DNA from: Parus major
Lineage: Eukaryota > Chordata > Aves > Passeriformes > Paridae
Length of the DNA stretch: 64,000 bases
NCBI RefSeq assembly: GCF_001522545.3
Contig: NC_031770.1
Coordinates: 18,922,152-18,986,151 of the forward strand
Direction: 5' to 3'
Of this stretch, positions 1 to 12,900 are shown in pieces. The first letter of the stretch is position 1. Each line of letters starts with the position of its first letter. The translations under genes were made by a program, and so were the position numbers. The notes beneath the pieces are model-generated. The model had not been told where the DNA came from and made no database searches. It saw only the letters and a list, made by a program, of their open reading frames with translations.

Positions 1-1173
1 TTCGTTTTTCCTTCCTTCTTTTTCTTGTTTTCCTCTTACTGCGGCGCACGCTGATCATAGCGTGAACAAACTGCCCATGAGTGACTGTTCTTCACACGTC
101 TTCATGTAAGTCAATTACCCAGGGAGAATTTGGCTGCTGTACCAGTTCAGTCAAGCTTTTCTGCCGCAAGCTTAAAAATCCCCCCAACTCCCTTCTCCTT
201 CACGGGCTTGCTCTTCATCTCCAGCTGAAATGAAATGCTGTAAATATTACACTTGCAAGGTAACAGGTCTGGAATGTGTAGCATCTAGAGCTCAGCAGAG
301 TCCCTTCTTGGTGTCTCAGATGTACCTTGTTGCCTACTGCCAAACAGTATTTGACTGGCTTTATTAATTCCAAATAAAGATACTGAATCCCATGACTGTA
401 CAAACCTCTTAAAAGTCTAAACTATAGTCAAGAGAAATGTTCCCCAAGAAATGCCTTCTACGAAATGTCACTAAGAGAAGATGAGAGTGCTACATGCCTT
501 TTTAGAGTCCCTGAAAAGAGCAGCATCTCAAAAAGACCTTTCCATCTGGAATATACACTTACATTTTTGCTATTGTCCTTCACAAATTAAAGACAAGAGA
601 AAGAAGAAAATAGCCAGTTTGTCATACTTTGTCATACAGGATCCTTGCCTGTCACATTATGAACTGCACAACAGCAAGGACCAACATGGGCAAATTTCTG
701 TCATTCCAAAACTGAGTTTACAGAATAATACTGACAGCCAGGTGATACTGAAGAGTAAGAACAGTCATAAAACAGCAACTAAGTTCAAACCCTCTTTACA
801 ATCAAGCCTTATTGATTGGCATCATGCAGCATAGCTTGGCAAGGATAAACTCCAAGCATTTCTCACCTTCTAACCTAGGGCTATGTCCACACAGGCTCAG
901 TCTTGACTAATGCTACCTTCCAAGCGCTCTGTTCAGAACTGCAGGACCCCCTAGGGCTGGAAGAGCTCTTCTGAATTTAACATTTGCTTCTACTAATTAC
1001 CTGTATGGATTAGATACTTTGTGTCAGCACAAGTCAGAAAGAGACAGCATTGCCAGCTTCTCTCCCATGGGAATGCAAGGGCTGGCCAACACAACAGGCA
1101 CAAGCTCTGAATGGTATAATTTGACTAATTTACATACAGGCTACAGGTCTGCTTGACACTGAGGAAGAAAGTT

Positions 1174-1200
1174 ATTGCTAATATTGCTAATATTGCTAAC
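1174..1200. repeat. Three tandem copies of a 9-bp unit
   Basis: The unit ATTGCTAAT is repeated three times head to tail; the last copy differs only at its final base. It lies in TGFB2 intron 1. It is a minisatellite-like duplication with no visible function. Confidence 0.8.
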
Positions 1201-3298
1201 CTAATCCTCAGAAGCCTTGTACCAAAAAGCCTTTCAGAATCTGAAGCTGAAACAAACAAAATGTCTTTGAATCTGAAAAGGCACCCATATTCATCACTGA
1301 TGTTCATGCAAGGACCTCTGACTAGTAGCAAGGTGTGGGAAGACCCTCAGGTGCTTCTCAGACCCTTTTGTTCCAACTTGAATTTTTTATTTTATCCAAT
1401 GCTGGAAATGTTCTAGAACTGATGACTAAAAATTTTTTATTCCAACAAGTCTACTTTTTACACAAACCCACCTCTTTCCAGTCTGATTTAAACTGTGGCC
1501 TCCAATCTCTATTGATCCAAGCACAGTAAGAGTGAATAAACAATGGCCTTTCTGAGCAAGTGAGAGCCCCCCCAGATCACTCCTGAACAGCAATACAATA
1601 AAAAAAAAATCTAAAAAATTTATTGCCAGAAAAGCAAGAAAAAAAAAGAGGAAACAAAAAAGAAGGAAAAATAAAGAGGAAAAGAAAAGATGAAGAAAAG
1701 AGATTGTTTTTCTGAATAATTTCAAGTTAACATAGTAAGATATCCTAGACAGTTTTCTGAGTCTTAAAACCATTCCATTTCAAATGTTGGTTTATGTTAA
1801 TCTGGAAAGCTGCCTTGTCTGGAGTAAAATCATATACAGATTGAAAAAGGATTAAGTTTTTTTTATTACAATTTATGCAGCTTTTATATTTTAACCTTCT
1901 AGTGTCTGAGATGGAAGAGAATTGGGAGAGTTTGGAATAAGGAGGATGGGGAAGGGTAAGGTTCACTGCAAGGGCTGTTGCAGGTATGGACTCTTTTTTG
2001 CATTACACAAGGTAACAATGGGCACTGCAGACATGAAAATGTCATTTGATGGTGTGGCCCCTCCTTGTGACAGGTTAACACACGAGGAATGGGCAGAAGT
2101 CAGTATCATAGTGGGCACTCAGCTCTTGTCTGCGCTATTCATAGCTGAGAATTCAAGTTTACAAGGCTAGACTGGCTTTCCTGTGTCCAAATAAAACAGC
2201 TAAATTGATCCAGTTGGATTTTCCAAAAGGCAAGATAAACATATTTCCCTGAAATACTACAAATATCAATCACTCTGAGTGCCACCACCTGCCCGAGATT
2301 CATCTGCAGAGAACTGGCTTTTGGACAGACATTGCCACAGCTGAGTTCCTGATTCCTTTTTTCCTTGGTGAGCTTTCTCACACCCTGGAGGAGACACCAT
2401 GATAACAGAACCAGCAGGACAGTTGTGCACCAGAGGTACCCGAGTGGCAGGGCTAGGGACACACACCTCCAGCAGGTCTGTGGTATCATCACCAAGACAA
2501 TGGAACTACACCCCAGCTCAACGACAGATTGCTTATTGCCTCCTATTTTAAAGACAGGTTTTGCTCAACTGATTTCAACTCTTCACCTCCACCTGAAGTT
2601 TCACCTATTTTCTTTTAAATTTTTACAGTAATACCCCCCAAAATTTGCTTTACATTGGCAAGCTACTTTACTTTCTGCTTTTTTGGGCACACATAAATGT
2701 TTGATACAAAATTCTCTAGAGAAATACAAACAGACACACTTATATGCACATGAAGAAACAAAAAATATAAAAGAATATGTTTCAGACTAACCAAATGACA
2801 TCCAACTAAATATTAGAAAAAGATGTTCTGACCATTTATGATTCAAAAGAATCCAAAACTAACGCAGACTCCAGACAGAGATCACATTCAGTGAAAGAGT
2901 TCCACAAATTGCATCATACAACACCATGACTGCGATAATGAATATGGATAGCAACTACAGGGTCAATGTCTGCATTTCTTAAGGATCAAAACAGACTAGG
3001 AACGCCTCAGCAGCTTCTTGGAATAGAAGCTAAAGAATGATTTGAAAACACATTAGTTCAAAGGAGCATGAAAACCATGGTGGCTCTTCACGGCAAGTTT
3101 TGAATTTTCTGCTCTACATGCATTGTTAGTCATACTTCCTACTGGTGGGGCTCTGCAGGTATTCAGCTGACCTGTGCCTGCAGAAGCAGGGCTCCAGAAA
3201 TAAGTCTTTACTGCTCCAGTCATATGACACTGACACCAATTACACATGATACTTAAGGATCATATTCAGAGGGAACAAGCACTGGACAGTGGCTGTGA

Positions 3299-3646
3299 AA
3301 CAGGGAACTGTCCGAAGAGTTTGTTGTTGAGTTGGCTGTTTTGTCTGAAGTACTGGTTGTGTACCCTGGAGGCAGAGTCCTCCTCAACCCCGACACAAAA
3401 GAACAGGTGGCAGTGAAATATCACACCTGTTTATACCAAACACAGAATGCTTCAGGACTATTCTGCGTCTCCTCAATCTGACCCTCCATACAAAAGGAAA
3501 AGTTCTACATTTCAGAGGTGAAACTTCAGAAGGAATTTGTCTTCAAAATGCCCATGAAGTACATCAATAATGAGGTGACACCTTTGTGCTGGCTCTGTAT
3601 TCTTGGTACACAGGTTCTACCAGCACCTCAGGATCACAGATACAAA
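3299..3646 (+). pseudogene. Unidentified open frame with one internal stop, possible decayed coding fragment
   Basis: One plus-strand frame runs 116 codons between stop codons at 3296 and 3647, broken only by a TGA at 3479-3481 (codon 61) that could be a former CGA. The translation has a protein-like mix of residues, with segments such as VYPGGRVLLNPDTKEQVAVK and FKMPMKYINNEVTPLCWL. I do not recognise the family. There is no clear start codon, splice site or poly(A) tail. It lies antisense inside TGFB2 intron 1. It may be a retrocopy or an exon relic, or simply a chance open frame. Confidence 0.2.
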
Positions 3647-3967
3647 TGAGAAGTATGGGACACCAGCTAACTACCCTAGAGTCATACCAAGCAACAAAGA
3701 ACAATTTTTTGCTATTTTCAAATTTACACAACAATAGTTATTTTACGTACACAAAAGTATTACTAGAACACACAAAATAATCATAAATGCTAAAATCACT
3801 GTGGAAAGGTGTTTAAAAAAAATTATTCAACTGCAAGGACACAGCAAGAGAAGGGTTGATGGTGTACTGCAGATAAACAAGTTCTCAATACATCAGTGCA
3901 GCAAAAGTAATGTGCTCTCAGACTGCAAGGAAAAGTGAAGTCTTTTACTACAGAAATTAACTGGGAT

Positions 3968-3981
3968 CACACACACACACA
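3968..3981. repeat. Short CA microsatellite
   Basis: About seven AC dinucleotides in TGFB2 intron 1, probably polymorphic. Confidence 0.7.
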
Positions 3982-6900
3982 AAGTATTTCCTTCCAGCAC
4001 TGCACACCTCTTCCCAATAGGATAGTGTCAAAATGGAGAGAAGGCAGAGCTAAGGAAGGAGATCCTACGGCTCCAGAGTGCAATGAAAGAAAACAAAGAC
4101 TGCATAGTTAATTTTCAAGTAAATTATGAAAGTGCTAATCTAAGGATTAGTGGAATAGCACCTACATGGGATAAACCACATCTCTAGTTAATCTGTGGCA
4201 CCAGTTGCCTAAAGCACTGCAAATACATAGTATCTCCTTCCTCTTTGTCAGCTAGCCCAAGGGTGGAGGGAAGGGCACCTGCATACAGCAAGGGAGCCAC
4301 TGAGACTTACTTGAAGCAAAAAAAAAAGGAGAGGAAATGTAAAAAAGGGTAAACTTCTGTGCAAAGTAACATAATCGATGGCATCAAATACAGGCCACTG
4401 GAAAAAAATAGTGCTTGAAAATCTCTACTAATCATAAGAGATGAAATACCACTCTCTTGAAGACCAGGGAAAGGTACCATGCTAGCATGAAACTTGAGTA
4501 GTCCCTATCCAAAGAACAAAAGCTCAGGAATGTAGAAAATTATATTTCTCGTAAATACCAATTGTGTGCTCTGGGATAGCAAACCTAGCCAACATTGTAC
4601 ACTGAGTCAGAAAGATGATACAGCCTTATTTTGATTTCTTGAAAAGAGTATGGAAAAATTACTTCTCAATTCATTCAGTTATTTCAAAAGAGAGGCCTGG
4701 GAGAAAATTATTCAAAGTTGTTTTCTCCATTCTTTTCATAGCTTCCATTTTTTGGAAAGGGCATCAAATCCTAATTCCATCTGAAAAAAGGAATCAAAAT
4801 AATAATAATGTGAGATGGAGAGAGTCACAGCTGAGCTCTATTCTTCTCAGCAGACAGCCTCCTTTAGGCAGTTGAGTAAATGGCAGAATGTAGAAAACTA
4901 CAGAATGCTAGTGCACATACTACAGATACTACTCATCATTCCTCAGGTTGATTTTGAAAACAAAAAGAGTACGATGATCATGACGCTGTTCAAATTTGAC
5001 AAGTGACTTTAACATACAACCAGCAACTCAGCTGGCTGTTTACAATGTATTTCAAGAGGATTCCCAAACTTTGTTTTGCTTCTCCAAGTACATAGTAAGC
5101 TACAAACCAATTAAAAGACCAGTTGATGAACCAGGGCCACAGCACAGTGTGAAAAACCCCAGACACAGACCATGATCTCAGGCAGGGATCCAGGCAGTCT
5201 CTCTGACACACACATTCAGTCCCTCTTTTTCCTACCTTTCTTATACAAGAAATGCAGCTCTAGTGCACAGCCTCGTGTGCAGGGGACTATGGACACCTGC
5301 ACATTTTTCTACCTAACCTTCTGAAAATACCTGCCACAAATCAGTACACTCTTCTTACAATTAAGGTAATTTTAAGAACAGTGTCAAGCATCAGAAGACT
5401 GGAATGGAGAAATCTAAGCTATCTATTAAAAAATAAAATAAAAGGGGAAGTGAGGGAAATAAGGAGTAGAGAGAAATTAAAGGCAGAATGAGAGTGGAAA
5501 AATATTCAAACAAAAAATTTGTTAGCACCTGGAAGAAAACAAGGAGTTGAGTAACTGCTCACATGGCCTTGTCAGAAGCAATTAGTGTCCAAACAAACTG
5601 AAGTGCCTTCAGGACTGGATAACAAACTTTACAAATAGAGGAGAAACCATGGATGACATATATATTGACTTCAGTACGTTTGGAGACTGACATGCCTGTT
5701 AGCAAAGGAGGGAAATGGGGTCTAGACAAAAACAGACAGTAGACAGGCTGCAAGGCTGGAAAACTGCCCTGACCCAGCAGTTATCAGTGTTTCCTAGGTA
5801 TAACAAAAGCTCTACCCACCTAGGTGCTGCGGAGGAATGAGATTACTACTGAGTATCAAACACGGACTAATGGGCTGGGTTGCTCAGCCAGAAAGAGACT
5901 ACTGAGGGTGTTACATAAAAACAGCCCCCAGCTATCTAACCAGCTGCCACAGAAAGCAGGGGAATGATCCATTTTCCACCTTCGTGAGGGATAAATCCTG
6001 AGTAGCTCTGAGCTGCAGCATGGAAGATTTGTTCTAGGCATCATGAAAAGACAACATGGGCCATGCACAGAAGGCTGCCACTGCATCCAGAATGAGTGGC
6101 AGGCTTCTAAAACCTTTCCTGTTTAAGGGAAGGATTTTTACAGGACACCAATTACACACATAGAGACCAGCTAACTTAAAAAATTAACAATATTTCTTCA
6201 AAGCATTCTGTTTCCTGGGCAGTGCACTTGGAAGTCTGCTGCAACTATCCTGGAACTAACTAATAATAAATCATAACAGCTCCTTAAGTTAAAGAGATAA
6301 GCCTTGTGTTAAAGGAATTTATACCAAAAAATCAAGGATACTTGACATGTATAATGATGCAAGTATAATGAGTAAATTCTCTGTGGTATTAAAACCAAGT
6401 TTGTGCTTAAAACAATACAGTAAATAATTATAACTGATACTCTATTCCCTGACTGTGAATTCCCCAAACTAGGATGCTATGTAGTATGACACTTTCCTCC
6501 AGTGGTGATTCATTATTTTGGGATTGCTTGTAATATTGCTTGAAAAGTTATATTCAGTGTGAAGAGTGATGGTGAATTTTTGTAAAATTACTATGATATG
6601 CTTTTTTTTCCCCTTAGTCTTTGGCATTATTTCATGCTAAACTTTGAACTTGCTCCTTTCACTGATGTGCATTTCAAGTTTAAAGCGAAACAGTCCAATA
6701 GCTGAAGCCAAAAGTTTGACCTCCATTACAACTGCTGTAATCTTCTGGGAAAATATCCTCTTGACTCTAATTTCTTATTTCAGACTCACCATGCTGCTGA
6801 TGAGAAATAATAGTTATTGGAGCTGTAAGGCCAAGATTAATGTCTGGCCCTGAAGAAAAAACCCCAACAACTCCAAAACAAAACAAAAGAATGACCAGTA

Positions 6901-9900
6901 GCAGTGAATGAACACATGAAGTTTCTCCATTTCTCATGTGCGATCACTTCCTAGATAAGCAATCTGGATGAGATGATGAATACTCTCACATGAAGAAATA
7001 TTTAAGATCACATGAAAATCTCTGGTTTCAAGCACACATGCCCCTTTGCAGCATGACTGATAATACCACAGAGCATCATTATCTGACTTGTCAGCTTCAA
7101 TGGGAAGAGTATTGTGAGATCAACAGTGCCTCAAGCACCAGGGCCCTGATCTCTCACTGGGACTCCAGCAACTACTGTAATACAAGTATTACAGCATTCT
7201 CCACTTTGCCTCAATTGGACAGTGTTGTTAGATGGATGCAGCATGTTTCTATCAAGAAATACTTGGCTGCGCTTCTAGAGGAGTGAAATGATCCCTGTAA
7301 ATACATGGACAAATTGTGGTTGGCCCTTGGCTCCACACATCAGAAAACCTCTCTGTCAGCAGCTGCAATATGGGGTGAAAGTTGGCTGATGCACTAGAAG
7401 GACCAGAATGGGAGCAAAGAAAAGGATCTCTGTTACAGGAGCTGTGGAGAGCCCTGACTCACTAAACATGGGCAGTAACAGCCTCCCCAGCTGGACCATT
7501 CCTACCCATAGATGTTTTACTTAGCACCTCTCAATAACACCAAAGGGAAAAAAAAAGAAGCAATATCCATAGTGAACTTCTTTCTCTATTTTTCACTTTT
7601 TCCGGCACAGAAGAACAAGACTGCTTTCACGTAGATTTTTTTTTTTTTCCTTTGGTGGCATCAATAAAAGTTTAAAGTTCCTTGTCAGAAGCAAAAAAAG
7701 ATTACAAACAACACAGAATGGCTGCCAATGACCTTGAACTAAGAGTGGTCATTGCCCACCTGCTTAGCTGTCAGTACCCAAAAACACTACCACTGCTTCA
7801 TAATTCTAAAAGAAAGATGGATATTTTTGTATTTACTTGAGGTTAACAAAATTTCTAGGGCAGACAGATCCCAACCTCTCGTGGGGTTTCCAAATTCCAG
7901 TCAGTGACACAAATTTTTACCAGGAAGATTTTGGCGGAGCAAACGCCATTTGCACAGCACACAAGATGTATTTGCTTTTGATGGCGTTGGCTGCTTTTTG
8001 TCAAGTCAGCCACCAAGAGTGTCTGCATCCAATGGCAGGATCATGAATTGCAACAATCCAAACTAGAAGTCTGTAAAGCTCACCTCACTGTAACCAGACT
8101 TTCAGGAAAGTGGATAAAACAAAGGTTCAAATTGTTTCTTCCACCTTTGAAAACACATGGGAGCACGTGCAAAGCTTCCCCGTGATGCTGAGGCTTCCTA
8201 CCGCTTAAAGACTGTTGGTGCAAGAGCAGGAATCAGCTCCTCATGTGAGGAGCTTTGTCACCAGTGGTAGGTCAGTTGTGACCTGAAGCCAAGCCACAAA
8301 CCTCTCACCATTTGCTGGGTTCACTTAAGGTTTATGGTAAATGCTGAACCAGTACAGATATAGAGGAATGTATCACTTAAAAACGTGGCATGAGAATCCA
8401 TGGCATCTCCAGGTATCACTGAAGTGCCTTAGGAAGAAGGCAAGCAAAAAGTTACAAATTTAGGCGAGTCAGATTTGGAGACAATTAAAAGAAAGGCTTC
8501 TCCAGGGGAGTAGTTTTCAACTGGGACCTCTTCTGAAACATGTCTTTGATGAAACCTAAAAGGGTTTATCTATCTCATAAAAGGGGATAGATACTTCCAA
8601 AGTTTTTCCCAGAGGCTTAAAAGAGAAGCCTCCTTGCTTGTATATTTCTGATAAAGGCCCCTGCAATGAAGGCCAAGGAATTAAGTTGAATTAGATTTTA
8701 CCAGGAAACCTGCAACATTTCACTTCAGAGAATACTCTAAGAAGTAAAGCATTTGCAGTGTTGCTGACAGCAACTTGTCTGCAGGAGTCCAAAGCCAGAA
8801 TGCAATGCACTCTTCCTGCCCAAGACTTCATCTCAGCAACAGGGCTCAGGTACTGAAGCACTCAGGGCTCCCAAAAGCAAACCCACAAATCCAAATATAT
8901 CAAGAAATTTGGGGGAAAAAAAATAAATAAAAAGGAATCAGAACATTCCAGCACATCCAAACTTAAATAAGCTAAATAAAATTGAGTAAGATAAACTATA
9001 GACTTCTTTTTAACAGAAGAAACATGTGGATGATTATACCAAAAGGGCACTCACACCAGGTGGATAGTGATGATGACCAGACACATGGGAGCACCCATCT
9101 TCCCTTATTAGTAGTTTTAATCTACTGCTGTTTGTGAGAGCAAGCTGCATCTTCTTCCTCTATAGCTGTTTTTTCACTAGTTAGCTACTCCAACTGGAAG
9201 ATCCAGCAGTGGTCAGGAAATTTCAGGAGTGCCTTGCAGAGAGTGGAGGAGATGAAAGCAAAGTCCCACGGCACAGGCTCCATTCCTCTCGCCCCACCTC
9301 TGCCAGGAAGCGCTCCTGTTCCCCTGGCAAGCAGCACAGCTGGCTGCCTTCTCCTGCTCGGCCAAGGGTCCAGAGAACAGCCTTTCCAAACTATTCCCTG
9401 GCTGGAGGAGGAAATGAAAGCAAGTTATTTTCAAGAAAAGCAGATCGGATTGTTCAACCCTTTCACTCTGGGGAGGAAAAAAAAAACCACACAAAAAAGG
9501 GAAAAAATAATTATACAAGAAGTAAAAGTATAATGAAGAGGGAAAATTGAAAGAAAACTAAGTTGGGTTTTTTTTTCATTGCAGAGAAGTCAAGATTCAC
9601 AGACTCAAAGCACAGGCAACACATCTTTAAATGATTAAGATAAAGAGAGCAGACAACAGATGAATGCTAGAGACAGAGTGAAGTGAAAGTTTTAAACCAC
9701 ATTAAAACTGTTCAATCTTTCCTGCTTTGTAACAGTAATTACAATTAAAATGATTTACACTCTGGTGCAGTGCAAATCAGGAACAGAAAAGCACAGAGAT
9801 TTTAAGCCTCTCTCAGGAAATCTCTGCAGCCACTAGAAGTGCCACTAGCTGCCTGCATGCAGGGAACACACACCTGTCTGCCCATCCAAAGGTGCTCAGC

Positions 9901-12900
9901 TTTCAGCTCCTTCCTTTGCTTCTTCACTGCAGCTGGCCCAGAAAGCTCCCAGGCCACTTCTGAAAATCCCTAAAATGCTTCATGTTCTGCATGGGAAATG
10001 TGTCTGCCCACTGAGCCCAGAAACAGCTACAGAGATGGACACGAAGGATTAGAAGTTGCAGCACAGACAGGACAGAAAAGTAGAACAAAACTTGATAAAG
10101 CTCATCTGCAGAGCTTCATGTTCAGCTAGCCACAAATCCCGCTACCATGGAATCATGGCTAACAGGGAGAGGATTAATGCAGAGTAACTGGTCACTCTCT
10201 CTGACATAGTAACTTGTAAAAAAAAAACAAACCCAGACTGTTCCATGAAGATACTTGCTAGAGTCAGCTCCAATTTCGTGCTAACAAGCATATCAACTCC
10301 TACTATTTAAGCACAGATAACCCTAATGCCAAGGTCCTTTTACTAAGCTGCAATTACTAGGATGACTTACTATCCATTATGCCCTCTACGCTACTTTTAG
10401 CACAAGTGAAATTTCTTTACAGGTTAAGGGCTCAGACCTCAGGGGGAAGGAAGAACACATCCACAAACTACTTTGCACATGGAGTCACCAACTGAGTCGG
10501 TGACTTGGAGGTCTCCCATGTCTTGTGCTATTGAACATGGAAAAGAAACCCAAAAATATTATTTGCCTTCCAAAATTATGGTTTCTGGCAAGAGAACTAA
10601 CCTCACAGCTGGAGTGTCTGGCCCCTTGCTTCTCTGAAGGAAGAGCTGCCAATGGTACAAGCCCCAGGTAACCCGTCACCACCCAGTCTGCAGTTTGGAG
10701 TGGTGGGTGGCACCGCTTTCATCAGTATGAGTGCCACCAAATTCTGCCAGGCCACGTCTTTACCTGGCTCCTGAGGAAATACAGTGACTCTCTGATGAGC
10801 TGGTCTCTACAGAACCCTGACTTCAGGTTGCCAGCACTTCAACAACTAAGCAGCTTCAAAGAGCCAGACTCAAGTACTGATTTATTTTTAAGATGGAAGC
10901 GAGCTGCTTGACAGGCAAGATTCAAAGCTCAGGTAGAGGATACTACCTTGTGTTCTGCACAAAACCAGGAAGTCCCAAAGAACTGAACATATGGGTTTAG
11001 TATTAGGAAGGAAACAGTCATAAAAAGATGATAAAATAATGAACTGAATCAACTGGACAGAAGCGTTTACAGAGAAAACTGGACAGGAAAATGGACTGAC
11101 ACTTAGCTTGCTGGACAAGTAGAAATGATACACAATCAACAAAGAAGACCACTCGGGTTGGAAAACTGTCTGTGAACCATAATGAAAACATAAAAACACC
11201 ACCCCAAGAAGATAAATTAAAAAACTGTAACCAAAAAAACAAACCTACAACTAAAACTAATACCTGCTGAGAACTACTATAACATCAGAAAATAAGAACT
11301 GCAGGTAACAGGCAAGAAAAAACAAATGGGCAGACCAACTCTATGGCGATGAATCTTAGAGATGAAATTTACTTAAGTACTCAGGAAGCTTAACAATGAT
11401 ATTCCTCCATTACATAAAAACTCCTGAAGTAGCAGTACAGAAATATGAAATATACTTTGGTAGATAAAAAAGCCAGGCAAGGATAAGATGAACAGATTTT
11501 TTTTTATTCCAGCATCAACTCAGAAGGTCTTAAAACAACACTGTAAAACAAGTAAGACTGGATAACTTGTACTAGGACTTTTGGAAGTATGGGAAGTATA
11601 GGAAGAATGTAAATTATTAAAACTAGCTTTCAATAAATCCTAAACACTGAAAAATACCTTAAAGATTTTGAGGCAGAACATAACTGTTCATACACAATCC
11701 TAAAACAGGCAATCCGTGATATCGCACTTTCACAGTCAGCCTTATACTGATCCCAGAAAAAAATACGTGAAGTGTGGGAATAAGAAAGAGCTCAGAGGAA
11801 CTAAGGAAGTATAATCCACAGCAGCTCCAGGAAAAGAGGTCCCACTGGTCTGTACTTTAGTGAGTGACACAGGTAGGTAAGACAACTGTTTTAATATAAC
11901 GTACTTGGGTAGCTGCAAGACATTTAAGCTGGTGCTACATGATGGCTTCATTAGGAAACAGGAACAAGAAGACACAAACAGGCAGTAAATGAATCAAAGC
12001 CCTGCACTTTTGTGAGACTAAAAATGCAATGGTAAACAGCAAGCCATTATTGAGAGGAAAGCATCTACAAAGGTCACATTTTACTGTACTCTACTATCTA
12101 ATATTTTTATCCATCAGCTGGAAGGAAACCAAACCATTACTAGTCAACTGCAGATTCAATAATGATATGGATGTGTTAAATAATGAAGAAGATGCACCAA
12201 AAATAGAGTGACTTGAATCCTGAATTTTCAAGGTGTACACATTTTTCAGTGTGGAAATACAGCAGTAGGACAGAGAAATTGGACCATACTTCCAAAGAAG
12301 GCAATTCCATCTGATGGTCAGCACCTCTGAAAAGAACTTGGAACAGACCCTGGTGGGTAATTACCCAAGCATGAATTTTAACTTCTCTTTACAGAGCTCC
12401 TGGCAAAGTTACTGCCTAAGTAAGCTGCATGAACTGTGTAGTATTGAATTATAGGAGTTTGCAGCATGCATGTAACTAGACAATGGCACAGCCACTCTTG
12501 AAACACTGTGTCCAATACCATTGCCCAGAGTCTCAGCAGAGCATCAACAAAGCAAAGGAGTTTCAGAGGGGAACCATGAGAGCAACTGAAAAGGTTAGGA
12601 GGTACCCCATGGATTACAGCACACTTTAAAGAGATGTGCCTTGATCACAGACTACAGATCTGAAGAACACTTGAAACTGGACAGAGCAGTCTGTGCCAAG
12701 CTCCTGGAGGAGCTTATTGCAGGGTCTTCCAGCAGCCACACCAGCTTACTCTTAGCCAGATCTGTTCCCCTCTCCAAAACTTCCATTTCCTGTGGATACC
12801 TACAGAAAACCCACAGATCTTACAGTGGGTCTTCAAAATAGCAAGTGAAGGTTTAAACCAGATTCAAATGCTAGAACGTCAAGCTAAACAACATAAGCCA

